From Azoarcus sp. DD4 (GTDB lineage Bacteria; Pseudomonadota; Gammaproteobacteria; Burkholderiales; Rhodocyclaceae): 64,000 bases of DNA. The DNA is taken from NCBI RefSeq assembly GCF_006496635.1, contig NZ_CP022958.1, forward strand, positions 2,790,001-2,854,000, given 5' to 3'. Both the position numbers and the translations under genes were made by a program. This document shows positions 15,155 to 23,635 of the stretch, in pieces. The notes under the pieces are model-generated. The model had not been told where the DNA came from. It worked only from the letters and a program-made list of their open reading frames with translations, and ran no database searches. Position 1 is the stretch's first letter, and each line of letters starts with the position of its first letter.

Positions 15155-17360
15155 GCGTTCCTTCAAGAAGGAAGTGCAGCAACTGCGCATCCCCGCGGGC
15201 GAGGAGTTCCGCGGCGAAGGCATCCTGGCCATCACCAAGGCGCTGCTGCAGTCGGGCGTGGGCTATGTGGGCGGCTACCAGGGCTCGCCGATCTCCCACC
15301 TGATGGACGTGCTGGCCGACGCCAACGAGATCCTGCAGGAACTCGACGTCCACTTCGAAACCAGCGCTTCGGAAGCCACCGCCGCCGCCATGCTGGCCGC
15401 CTCGGTGATGTACCCGATCCGCGGCGCGGTGACCTGGAAATCCACCGTCGGCACCAACGTTGCCTCCGACGCGCTCGCCAACCTCGCCTCCGGCGGCGTT
15501 ACCGGCGGTGCGCTGATCATCATCGGCGAGGACTACGGCGAAGGCTCCTCCATCATGCAGGAGCGCTCGCACGCCTTCGCGATGAAGTCGCAGATGTGGC
15601 TGCTCGACCCGCGCCCCAACCTGGAATCCATCGTGCAGTCGGTGGAAGACGGCTTCGAGCTGTCGGAAGCGTCCAACACGCCGGTGATGCTGCAGGTGCG
15701 CATCCGCTCCTGTCACGTCCATGGCCGCTTCATCACCAAGGAAAACAAGCGCCCGCGCTACACGCTGAAGCAGGCGCTGGAAAACCCGGTGCGCGACACC
15801 ACCCGCATCGTGCTGCCGCCGGCCTCCTTCCAGCACGAGCACGAGAAGATCCAGCAGCGCTGGCCGGCCGCGGTGAAGTTCATCCGCGAAAGGAAGCTCA
15901 ACGAGTTCTTCGACGGCGACTTCAAGGACATCGGCCTGATCCTGCAAGGCGGCCTCTACAACGGCGTGATCCGCGCGCTGCAGCTGCTCGGCCTAGCCGA
16001 CAGCTACGGCAACAGCCGCATCCCGATGTACGTGATGAACGTCACCTACCCGGTGATCGACGAGGAAGTCGTCCAGTTCTGCGAAGGCAAGCGCGCGGTG
16101 CTGATGCTGGAAGAAGGCCAGCCCGACTACATCGAGCAGAACCTGCACGCCATCCTGCGCAAGGCGGGCGTCGCCACCCACCTGTCCGGCAAGGACGTGC
16201 TGCCGATGGCCGGTGAATACACCACCGCGGCGATGAAGACCGGCATCGAAGCCTTCCTCAAGGCGCAACAGCCGGACGCGCTGGCTACGCACGAAGCGGT
16301 CGCCGCCGACGAAGTGGCCGAAGCCGCTGCGGCGCAGGTGGTGCCGGTCGCCAAGGCCAAGCCGGCCGCGGTGCCGATCACCTTCCATCCCAAGGTCAAG
16401 GCGCTCGCCGACGTGGTGCCGCCCCGCCCCGCCGGCTTTTGCGTCGGCTGTCCGGAGCGGCCGATCTTCGCGGCGATGAAGCTCGCCGAGGCGGACCTCG
16501 GTGAACACCATGTGTCGTGCGACATCGGCTGCCACCTGTTCTCCATCCTGCCGCCCTTCAACCTCGGCGCCACCACCATGGGCTACGGCCTGGGCGCGGC
16601 GTCCAGCTCGGCCTTCAACGTCAAGACCGGCAAGCGCTCGATCTCGGTGATGGGCGACGGCGGCTTCTGGCACAACGGCCTGACCTCCGGCATCGCCAAC
16701 GCGGTGTTCAACAAGAACGACGGCGTCATCGTCATCGTCGACAACTATTACTCGTCGGCGACCGGCGGCCAGGACATTCCGTCCTCGCGTGCGGACAACC
16801 CGGACCGTTCCACCAAGAACCCGATCGAAGCCGCCATCAAGGGCGCCGGCGTCAAATGGGTGCGCACCATCGACCGCACCTACGACGTCGCCCGCATGCG
16901 CGACACCCTGGAAGAGGCGCTGACCACCACCACCGACGGCCCCAAGGTCATCATCGCCCAGTCGGAATGCATGCTTAACCGCCAGCGCCGCGAAAAGCCG
17001 ATCTTCACCAAGAAGGTCAAGGCCGGCGAGCGCGCGGTGAAGGAGCGCTTCGGCGTCGATCCGGACGTGTGCACCGGCGACCATGCCTGCATCCGCCTGT
17101 CCGGCTGCCCCTCGCTGTCGGTCAAGGACAGCGGCGATCCGCTCAAGGAAGATCCGGTGGCCCATGTCGACAGCGGCTGCGTCGGCTGCGGCAACTGCGG
17201 CGAAGTGGCCGAAGCGGCGGTGCTGTGCCCGTCCTTCTACCGCGCCGACATCATCCACAACCCCACCGGCGGCGACCGCTTCATCGCGAAGATCCGCAGC
17301 GCGGTGATCGGCTGGCTGCAGCGCCGTCGCGCCGCCCGTCTGGCCCAGTACGCCCTGTGA
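15147..17360 (+). CDS. iorA: Indolepyruvate-type 2-oxoacid:ferredoxin oxidoreductase, alpha subunit
   Basis: 737 residues. The N-terminal pyrimidine-binding and transferase domains (1-375) and the thiamine-diphosphate domain (about 425-610; MGDGGF at 502-507, VDNYYSSATGG from 531) are followed by a ferredoxin domain with C642, C648, C654 and C678, C681, C684, C694. C432 and C435 form a further CVGC motif. IorAB enzymes decarboxylate aryl-2-oxoacids with CoA to aryl acyl-CoA, CO2 and reduced ferredoxin. It opens the large operon and is translationally coupled to the 40-codon ORF. In context, I infer that the substrate may be 2-aminophenylglyoxylate (from isatin) rather than indolepyruvate. Confidence 0.88.
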   Translation: MAERSFKKEVQQLRIPAGEEFRGEGILAITKALLQSGVGYVGGYQGSPISHLMDVLADANEILQELDVHFETSASEATAAAMLAASVMYPIRGAVTWKSTVGTNVASDALANLASGGVTGGALIIIGEDYGEGSSIMQERSHAFAMKSQMWLLDPRPNLESIVQSVEDGFELSEASNTPVMLQVRIRSCHVHGRFITKENKRPRYTLKQALENPVRDTTRIVLPPASFQHEHEKIQQRWPAAVKFIRERKLNEFFDGDFKDIGLILQGGLYNGVIRALQLLGLADSYGNSRIPMYVMNVTYPVIDEEVVQFCEGKRAVLMLEEGQPDYIEQNLHAILRKAGVATHLSGKDVLPMAGEYTTAAMKTGIEAFLKAQQPDALATHEAVAADEVAEAAAAQVVPVAKAKPAAVPITFHPKVKALADVVPPRPAGFCVGCPERPIFAAMKLAEADLGEHHVSCDIGCHLFSILPPFNLGATTMGYGLGAASSSAFNVKTGKRSISVMGDGGFWHNGLTSGIANAVFNKNDGVIVIVDNYYSSATGGQDIPSSRADNPDRSTKNPIEAAIKGAGVKWVRTIDRTYDVARMRDTLEEALTTTTDGPKVIIAQSECMLNRQRREKPIFTKKVKAGERAVKERFGVDPDVCTGDHACIRLSGCPSLSVKDSGDPLKEDPVAHVDSGCVGCGNCGEVAEAAVLCPSFYRADIIHNPTGGDRFIAKIRSAVIGWLQRRRAARLAQYAL

Positions 17361-17374
17361 GGAGAGAAACAGAC

Positions 17375-18961
17375 ATGAGCAATATCGTTCTTCACCCGGG
17401 CACCCCGATCAAGATCGCCATCCTCGCCATGGGCGGCCAGGGCGGCGGCGTGCTCGCCGACTGGATCGTCGAAATGGCGGAACACGCCGGCTGGTGGGCG
17501 CAGACCACCTCGGTGCCGGGCGTCGCCCAGCGCACTGGCGCCACCATCTACTACCTCGAACTGCTGCCGGAAGCCGCAGCACACGCCGCCGGCAAGCCGC
17601 CCACGCTGGCGATGATGCCCACCCCGGGCGACGTCGACCTGGTGGTGGCCGCCGAGCTGATGGAAGCCGGCCGCGCCATGCAGCGCGGGCTGGTGGCGCC
17701 GGATCGCACCACGCTGATCACCTCCACCCACCGCAGCTACTCGGTCACCGAGAAGGCCGCGCTCGGCAACGGCATCGGCGACCCGAACAAGGTGCTCGAC
17801 GCCGGCCGCGAGGCCGCCAAGCGCGTGCTCGCCTTCGATCTGCAGTCGCTCGCCGAAAAGGCCGGCAGCGTGATCTCGGCCAGCCTCTTCGGCGCCATCG
17901 CCGGTTCCGGCGCGCTGCCCTTCGGCCGCGAAGCCTTCGAGGAAACCATCCGCTCCAGCGGCAAGGGCGTGGAGCCCAGCCTGCGTGCTTTCGCGCTTGG
18001 TTTCGAGGCTGCCGCCAAGGCGCCAGAAGTGCCGGCAGAAATCGACACCAGCCGCCCCGCCCCGACCGTGCCCGACCGTGTCGCCAACCCGGAAGTGCAG
18101 AAGCTGCTCGACAAGGTGAAGGCGGAGTTCCCCGCCGTCGCCCACGGCATGCTGGTGGCGGGCCTGCGCCGCCTGATCGACTACCAGGATCTCGCCTACG
18201 CCGCCGAATACCTGAAGAAGTGCGGCGAGCTGCGTGCGCTCGACGAGCGCAACGGTGGCGAAGCCAAGGGCTGGGCGCTGACCCAGGCCGCGGCCCATCG
18301 CATCGCGGTGGCGATGAGCTACGACGACGTGATCCGCGTCGCCGACCTCAAGACCCGCGGCAGCCGTTTCGAGCGGGTCAAGAAGGAAGTGGGCGCCAAG
18401 GCGGACCAGCTGGTCTACACCACCGAGTTCATGCATCCGCGCCTGGAAGAGATCTGCGGCACCCTGCCCGCCGGCCTCGGCCGCTGGCTTGAGAATTCCA
18501 AGGGCATCGGCGGCTTCGTCAAGCGCAAGATGGAACACGGCCGCCGTGTCCAGACCGGCACGCTGACCTGGTTCCTGGCGCTCTACGCGCTGGCCGGCAT
18601 GCGCCGCTTCCGCCGCAGCCTGCTGCGCCACCAGATCGAGACCGCGCAGCAGCGCGACTGGCTGGAGCGCGTGGTGCGCCTCGTCGGCAAGGGCGACTAC
18701 GACCTCGCGGTGGAAACGCTGCACTGTCGCCGCATCGTCAAGGGTTACAGCGGCACCCACGACCGCGGCGACAAGCGCTTCGCCGCGCTGATGAAGGCAG
18801 CCGACGAACTGGCTGGCCGCCCGCAGGCCGCCGCCACCCTGCACCAGCTGCTGGAAGCGGCGATGGCGGACGAACAGGGCCGCCAGCTGGATGCCCAGCT
18901 CGGCATGCTGCTCAAGAGCAACCCGGCCGGCGGGGCGCAGTTAGCCCGCCAGGCCGCCTGA
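17375..18961 (+). CDS. iorB: Indolepyruvate-type oxidoreductase, beta subunit with C-terminal extension
   Basis: 528 residues from ATG 17375 (GGAGAG upstream), 14 bp after iorA. Residues about 12-215 are the 2-oxoacid oxidoreductase gamma/beta domain (AILAMGGQGGGVLADWI, SVPGVAQRTG). The remaining 300 residues are the helical extension found in proteobacterial IorB proteins (for example LVYTTEFMHPRLEEICGTLP and WFLALYALAGMRRFRR). It pairs with IorA to form the active enzyme. No separate ferredoxin gene is adjacent; electrons may pass through the IorA ferredoxin domain. Confidence 0.87.
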   Translation: MSNIVLHPGTPIKIAILAMGGQGGGVLADWIVEMAEHAGWWAQTTSVPGVAQRTGATIYYLELLPEAAAHAAGKPPTLAMMPTPGDVDLVVAAELMEAGRAMQRGLVAPDRTTLITSTHRSYSVTEKAALGNGIGDPNKVLDAGREAAKRVLAFDLQSLAEKAGSVISASLFGAIAGSGALPFGREAFEETIRSSGKGVEPSLRAFALGFEAAAKAPEVPAEIDTSRPAPTVPDRVANPEVQKLLDKVKAEFPAVAHGMLVAGLRRLIDYQDLAYAAEYLKKCGELRALDERNGGEAKGWALTQAAAHRIAVAMSYDDVIRVADLKTRGSRFERVKKEVGAKADQLVYTTEFMHPRLEEICGTLPAGLGRWLENSKGIGGFVKRKMEHGRRVQTGTLTWFLALYALAGMRRFRRSLLRHQIETAQQRDWLERVVRLVGKGDYDLAVETLHCRRIVKGYSGTHDRGDKRFAALMKAADELAGRPQAAATLHQLLEAAMADEQGRQLDAQLGMLLKSNPAGGAQLARQAA

Positions 18962-19005
18962 TCCGCGAAGACGGAACGAACGGGACGAGAGAGGACGACA
19001 CGCAA

Positions 19006-19983
19006 ATGCCTGAACTGGAACTCACGATCAGCGCGATCCAGGCGGAGACCCCGCTGATCCGCACCCTTCACCTGCGGGCGCCGGCGGGAAGCTCCCTCCC
19101 TGCCTTCACGCCCGGCGCCCACCTGCAGGTGAGCATTCCCGGCCTGGCCGATGCGCGTTGCTACTCGCTCGTTTCCTTCACCCCTGAAGCGGGCAGTTTC
19201 GATGCCCCGGCGAGCTATCGCCTCGGCATCCGCCTCGAAGACGCCAGCCGCGGCGGCTCGCGCTACATGCACGGGCTCGCCGTCGGCGACAGCGTCAAGG
19301 TGAGCGGCCCCAAGAACGACTTTCCGCTACACCCGGCCGAAGCCGGCGAGCGCCCCATCGTATTGATCGCCGGCGGCATCGGCATCACGCCGATCGCCTC
19401 GATGGCCGCCTCGCTGCAGGCATCCGGCCGTGCCTATGAGCTTCACTACAGCGGCCGTAGCCGCGACCAGCTCGCCTTCGTCGATGAACTTTCGGTGCTG
19501 GCCGGCAGCGCGCTCTACGTGCATGCCGACGACGATCCCGCCAGCCGGCTCGACATCGGCGCCCTGCTCGACGGCCTCGACACCGCCCAGCACCTCTACG
19601 TGTGCGGCCCCAAGGGCATGATCGACGCGCTGATCGAAGGCGCCAAGACGCGTGGCTGGCCGTCCGAGCGCGTCCATTTCGAACTCTTCGCCGCCGCCGC
19701 ACCGGTGGCCGGCGACCAGGCCTTCGAGGTCGAGCTCGCCCAATCCGGCAAGCTTCTGCTGATCCCGGCCGACAAGACCATCCTCGAAGTGATGGAGGCC
19801 GAAGGCTGCGATCCGATGTACGACTGCAAGCGCGGCGAATGCGGCGTGTGCACCGCCACGGTGCTGGAAGGCGTGCCCGACCACCGCGACTACTTCCTGT
19901 CCGACGCCGAAAAGGCGGGCGGCAAACTGATCCAGATCTGCATCTCGCGCGCCAAGACCCCGCGCCTGGTGCTCGATCTCTGA
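19006..19983 (+). CDS. Phthalate-dioxygenase-reductase-type ferredoxin-NAD(P)H reductase
   Basis: 325 residues in the order flavin domain (RCYS at 51-54), NAD(P) domain (GGIGITP at 123-129, CGPKGM at 200-205) and C-terminal plant-type [2Fe-2S] domain (C274, C279, C282, C312). It carries electrons from NAD(P)H to an oxygenase without needing a separate ferredoxin. It is immediately upstream (16 bp) of the Rieske alpha subunit, its obvious partner. It might also serve the OxoO-like oxygenase, which has no reductase next to it. In iad-type IAA-degrading loci a reductase accompanies the dioxygenase genes. Confidence 0.9.
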   Translation: MPELELTISAIQAETPLIRTLHLRAPAGSSLPAFTPGAHLQVSIPGLADARCYSLVSFTPEAGSFDAPASYRLGIRLEDASRGGSRYMHGLAVGDSVKVSGPKNDFPLHPAEAGERPIVLIAGGIGITPIASMAASLQASGRAYELHYSGRSRDQLAFVDELSVLAGSALYVHADDDPASRLDIGALLDGLDTAQHLYVCGPKGMIDALIEGAKTRGWPSERVHFELFAAAAPVAGDQAFEVELAQSGKLLLIPADKTILEVMEAEGCDPMYDCKRGECGVCTATVLEGVPDHRDYFLSDAEKAGGKLIQICISRAKTPRLVLDL

Positions 19984-19999
19984 CCCAAGGGGGACAACG

Positions 20000-21322
20000 A
20001 TGAGCACGACCAACAAGTATCGCGGCAATCCGGGCGCCATCCGCGCGCTGGTGCGCGACACCGAGGTGCACAAGGACACCTACATCGACCAGGAGCTGTT
20101 CGAACTGGAGATGGAGCACCTTTTCGCCAACACCTGGGTGTACGTGGGTCACGCCAGCCAGGTGCCGAACAAGGGCGACTACTACACCACCACCGTCGGC
20201 ACGGAGGACGTGGTCATGGTGCGCCACACCGACGACAGCATCCGCGTGCTCTACAACCGCTGTCCGCACAAAGGCGTGAAGGTCGCCGGCGAAGTCTGTG
20301 GCAATACCGGCAAGTTCTTCCGCTGCCCCTACCACGCCTGGACTTTCAAGACCGACGGCAGCCTGCTCGCCATCCCGCTGAAGAAAGGCTACGAGAACAC
20401 CGGCTTCGAGAATTGCGAGGCCAGCCATGGGATGGCCCCGGTGAAGAACGTCAAGGTCTATCGCGACTTCGTCTTCTGCCGGCTGAATCCGGGCGGCCCG
20501 AGCTTCGAGGAGTACTTCGGTCAGTCGCTTTCCACGCTGGACAACATGGTCGACCGCTCACCCGAGGGCAAGCTGGAAGTCGCCGGCGGCGTGCTGCGCT
20601 ACATGCACAACTGCAACTGGAAGATGCTGGTCGACAACCAGACCGACACCTGCCATCCGATGGTCGCCCACGAATCCTCCGCCGGCACCGCGGTGCGCGT
20701 CTGGAACGAGGCGCCGGAAGGTACGCCCAAGCCGATGGCGGTGGAACTCTTCGCGCCCTTCATGTCGCCCTACGAGTTTTTCGAAGGCATGGGCATCCGC
20801 GTCTGGGAAAACGGCCACGGCCACACCGGCGTGTCCAACTCCATCCACGCCGCCTACTCCGCCATCCCCGGCTACTGGGACCAGATGGTGGCCGCCTACG
20901 GCGAGGACCGCGCCCACCAGATCCTCGGCGACACCCGTCACAACACGGTGTACTGGCCCAACATCATGGTGAAGGGCCCGATCCAGACCCTGCGCCTGTT
21001 CAAGCCTATTGCCGCCGACAAGACCCTGGTCGAATCCTGGACCTTCCGCCTGGTCGGCGCGCCGGACATGCTGCTCGAGCGCACCACCATGTACAACCGC
21101 CTGATCAACGCCCCCACCTCGGTGGTCGGCCACGACGACCTCGAAATGTATGAGCGCGCACAGGAAGGCCTGCACTCGCGCGGCCGCGACTGGATCAACA
21201 TCGGCCGCCTTTACGACCCGACCGAGAAGGACCAGAAGAACGTGGTGACCAACGGCACCAACGAAATGCAGATGCGCGCCCAGTTCCGCGCGTGGCTGAA
21301 GTACATGACGGAAAGCATGTAA
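20000..21322 (+). CDS. iadD: Rieske ring-hydroxylating dioxygenase, alpha subunit (IadD-like)
   Basis: 440 residues. The Rieske ligands are C88, H90, C109 and H112 (CPHKGV, CPYHAW). The catalytic iron site is H219 and H224 with bridging D216 (NQTDTCHPMVAH), the D-x2-H-x4-H spacing of benzoate/naphthalene-type alpha subunits. A beta subunit and a reductase are encoded alongside. By gene content (iorAB, CoA ligase, thiolase-fold protein, cyclase, liv transporter, MarR) the locus resembles the iad loci of Variovorax, where iadDE are the genes needed to attack indole-3-acetate. The symbol rests on this context and on recollection, not on an alignment. Confidence 0.85.
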   Translation: MSTTNKYRGNPGAIRALVRDTEVHKDTYIDQELFELEMEHLFANTWVYVGHASQVPNKGDYYTTTVGTEDVVMVRHTDDSIRVLYNRCPHKGVKVAGEVCGNTGKFFRCPYHAWTFKTDGSLLAIPLKKGYENTGFENCEASHGMAPVKNVKVYRDFVFCRLNPGGPSFEEYFGQSLSTLDNMVDRSPEGKLEVAGGVLRYMHNCNWKMLVDNQTDTCHPMVAHESSAGTAVRVWNEAPEGTPKPMAVELFAPFMSPYEFFEGMGIRVWENGHGHTGVSNSIHAAYSAIPGYWDQMVAAYGEDRAHQILGDTRHNTVYWPNIMVKGPIQTLRLFKPIAADKTLVESWTFRLVGAPDMLLERTTMYNRLINAPTSVVGHDDLEMYERAQEGLHSRGRDWINIGRLYDPTEKDQKNVVTNGTNEMQMRAQFRAWLKYMTESM

Positions 21323-21349
21323 GGAATAGGCACGGCCCAAGGGATGGGT

Positions 21350-21425
21350 GCGGCGTTTTTGGAGCCGGGCGAGGACTGTCTGAGCCCGAAGGGCGAGTTC
21401 CGCAGCCCAGCGGAACAAATGCCGC
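21350..21425. repeat. REP-like palindromic element between alpha and beta subunit genes
   Basis: The 182-bp gap between the two dioxygenase subunits holds a 76-bp element bounded by GCGGCGTTT (21350-21358) and AAATGCCGC (21417-21425), inverted with one mismatch. Inside is the hairpin GCCCGAAGGGC. Similar elements (GAGGACTGTCTGAGCCC..., GCGAGTTCCGCAGCC) are, as I recall, scattered in betaproteobacterial genomes. It may change the alpha:beta expression ratio or mark an insertion into the operon. Confidence 0.5.
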
Positions 21426-21504
21426 GCCCATACCGAACGCCCGCACTGCCCTCGATCAACATCGACTGAGCGACGCCTGCCGACACCCGCACAAGGACAA
21501 CGCC

Positions 21505-21987
21505 ATGACCGCCATCACCGAAAAGACCCTCACCGACTTCGTCTACGCCGAGGCCCGCATGCTCGACGAGCAGCGCTTCGACGACTGGCTCCAGCTCTTC
21601 ACCGAAGACGCCTACTACTGGATGCCTCTCGCCCACGACCAGCAGGACCCCAAGCTCCACACCTCGCTGCTGTATGAAGACAAGCTGCTGCTGCGCGTCC
21701 GCATCGAACGCCTCCACGGCCAGCGCACCTTCTCGCAACAGCCCAAGAGCCGCTGCCACCACCTGCTGCAGGCCCCCACCGTGGAATCCAGCGACGCAGC
21801 CAAGGGCGAGCACGTCGTCCGCACCGCCTTCCACTACACCGAAACGCGCCTCGACAAGCAAACGCTCTACGCCGGCTGGGCCACCCACCACCTGGTCGAA
21901 GTCGACGGCGCCCTCAAGATCCGCCTCAAGCGTGTCGATCTCGTGAACTGCGATGCCGCCTTCGGCAACATCCAGCTCTTCATGTAA
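21505..21987 (+). CDS. iadE: Ring-hydroxylating dioxygenase, beta subunit (IadE-like)
   Basis: 160 residues from ATG 21505 (AAGGACAACGCC upstream); longer in-frame starts run into the repeat element. It has the SnoaL/NTF2-like fold typical of beta subunits: an opening helix with a conserved acidic patch (YAEARMLDEQRFDDWLQLF), EDAYYWMPLA, and basic and aromatic segments near the end (RLKRVDLVNCDAAF). It forms the structural beta ring of an alpha3beta3 oxygenase with the product of the upstream gene. The CoA ligase gene starts 13 bp downstream. Confidence 0.88.
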   Translation: MTAITEKTLTDFVYAEARMLDEQRFDDWLQLFTEDAYYWMPLAHDQQDPKLHTSLLYEDKLLLRVRIERLHGQRTFSQQPKSRCHHLLQAPTVESSDAAKGEHVVRTAFHYTETRLDKQTLYAGWATHHLVEVDGALKIRLKRVDLVNCDAAFGNIQLFM

Positions 21988-22000
21988 GCCGGAGAACGAC

Positions 22001-23635
22001 TTGGCAAACACCGTATACCAGGCCTTTTCGCTCGCCGCAGTGCGCTGGGCGAAACAGCCCTTCCTCTGCATCCTGCCCGAAACGGCCGAGATCTACGGCA
22101 TCGCCGCGGGCGAACTGCGCTACGCCGAGGCTGCCGAACGCATCGAATTCCTGCGTGCCGCCTATGCCGCCGCCGGCTACGGCCATGGCCACCGCGTCGG
22201 CATCCTGCTGGAGAACCGCCCCAGCTTCTTCCTGCACTGGTTCGCCCTCAACGCGCTCGGCGTCTCGGTGGTGCCGATCAACCCCGACATGCGCGCGGCA
22301 GAACTCGAATACCTCATCGGCCATTCCGAAATCGCGCTCGCCATCGCCCTGCCACATCGCCACGACGACTTGCTCGCCGCCGCCGACAAGGCCGGCCGCC
22401 CGTTCAAGGTGATGGCGGAACGCGATGTGCCGCCGGCAGCCGCCTTCCCCGCACCCTTCGCCGACACCGCGCCACACGAGCTCAGCGAGTGCGCGCTGCT
22501 CTACACCTCGGGCACCACCGGCCGGCCCAAGGGCTGCATCCTGCCCAACCGCTACTTCCTGCATGCCGGCAAGTGGTATGCGGAAATCGGCGGCCTGGCC
22601 GCGCTGCAGCCGGGCAAGGAACGCATGATCACCCCGCTGCCACTGGTGCACATGAACGCCATGGCCTACTCGGCGATGGCGATGGTGATGACGGGCGGCT
22701 GCCTGATCCCGCTCGACCGCTTCCACCCGCGCAGCTGGTGGGCGAGCGTGCGCGAATCGCGCGCCACCGTGGTGCACTACCTGGGCGTGATGCCGGCGAT
22801 GCTGATGAAGGCCGAAGCCACCGTTGCCGACCGCGAGCACAGCGTCCGCTTCGGCTTCGGCGCCGGGGTGGACCGCACCCTGCACGGCATCTTCGAAGAA
22901 CGCTTCGGCTTCCCGCTGCTGGAAGCCTGGGCGATGACCGAGACCGGCGCAGGCGCCGTCATCATCGCCAACAAGGAACCGCGCCACATCGGCACCTCCT
23001 GCTTCGGCAGCGAAGAGGCCGACGTGCTGGTGCGCATCGTCAAGGACGACGGCGGCGAGGCCGGCGCCGAGGAACAGGGCGAACTGCTGGTGCGCCATGC
23101 CGGCGACGACCCGCGCTACGGCTTCCTCGCCGGCTACCTGAAGGACCCGGCCGCCACCGACGAAGCCTGGGCCGGCGGCTGGTTCCACACCGGCGACATC
23201 GTGCGCCGCGACGCCGACGGCTACCTGCACTTCGTCGATCGCAAGAAGAACGTCATCCGCCGCAGCGGCGAGAACATCGCCGCGGTGGAAGTGGAAGCGG
23301 TGCTGCAGCAACATCCGCTGGTGAAGTCGGTAGCGGTGGCCGCGGTGCCCGACCCGGTGCGCGGTGACGAGGTGATGGCGCTGGTCGTGGCGCAGGAGCG
23401 GCCCGCCGATCGCGCGGAGATGGAAACCGCTGCCGCCGATCTGGTGACCTGGACGCTGTCGCAGCTCGCCTACTACAAGGCGCCGGGCTATGTCGCCTTC
23501 GTCGATGGGCTGCCGCTCACCACCACCAACAAGATCCAGCGCGGCGAGCTGAAGGCCCTGGCGCCCACGCTGGTAGACAGCCCCAACTGTGTGAATACCT
23601 GCGCGATGAAGAAGCGCCAGGGAGACCACAAGTGA
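22001..23635 (+). CDS. Acyl-CoA synthetase (AMP-forming)
   Basis: 544 residues from a TTG start at 22001, placed 6 nt after GGAG. It has the ATP-binding loop YTSGTTGRPKG (about residues 165-175), the hinge region GDIVRRDADGYLHFVDRKKN and the C-terminal lysine motif TTTNKIQRGEL, all needed for adenylation and thioester formation. It should activate a carboxylate to its CoA thioester. Directly downstream of the dioxygenase, the likely substrate is the oxygenated product of that enzyme (dioxindole-3-acetate in the IAA hypothesis). It overlaps the next gene by 4 nt (GTGA). Confidence 0.87.
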   Translation: MANTVYQAFSLAAVRWAKQPFLCILPETAEIYGIAAGELRYAEAAERIEFLRAAYAAAGYGHGHRVGILLENRPSFFLHWFALNALGVSVVPINPDMRAAELEYLIGHSEIALAIALPHRHDDLLAAADKAGRPFKVMAERDVPPAAAFPAPFADTAPHELSECALLYTSGTTGRPKGCILPNRYFLHAGKWYAEIGGLAALQPGKERMITPLPLVHMNAMAYSAMAMVMTGGCLIPLDRFHPRSWWASVRESRATVVHYLGVMPAMLMKAEATVADREHSVRFGFGAGVDRTLHGIFEERFGFPLLEAWAMTETGAGAVIIANKEPRHIGTSCFGSEEADVLVRIVKDDGGEAGAEEQGELLVRHAGDDPRYGFLAGYLKDPAATDEAWAGGWFHTGDIVRRDADGYLHFVDRKKNVIRRSGENIAAVEVEAVLQQHPLVKSVAVAAVPDPVRGDEVMALVVAQERPADRAEMETAAADLVTWTLSQLAYYKAPGYVAFVDGLPLTTTNKIQRGELKALAPTLVDSPNCVNTCAMKKRQGDHK

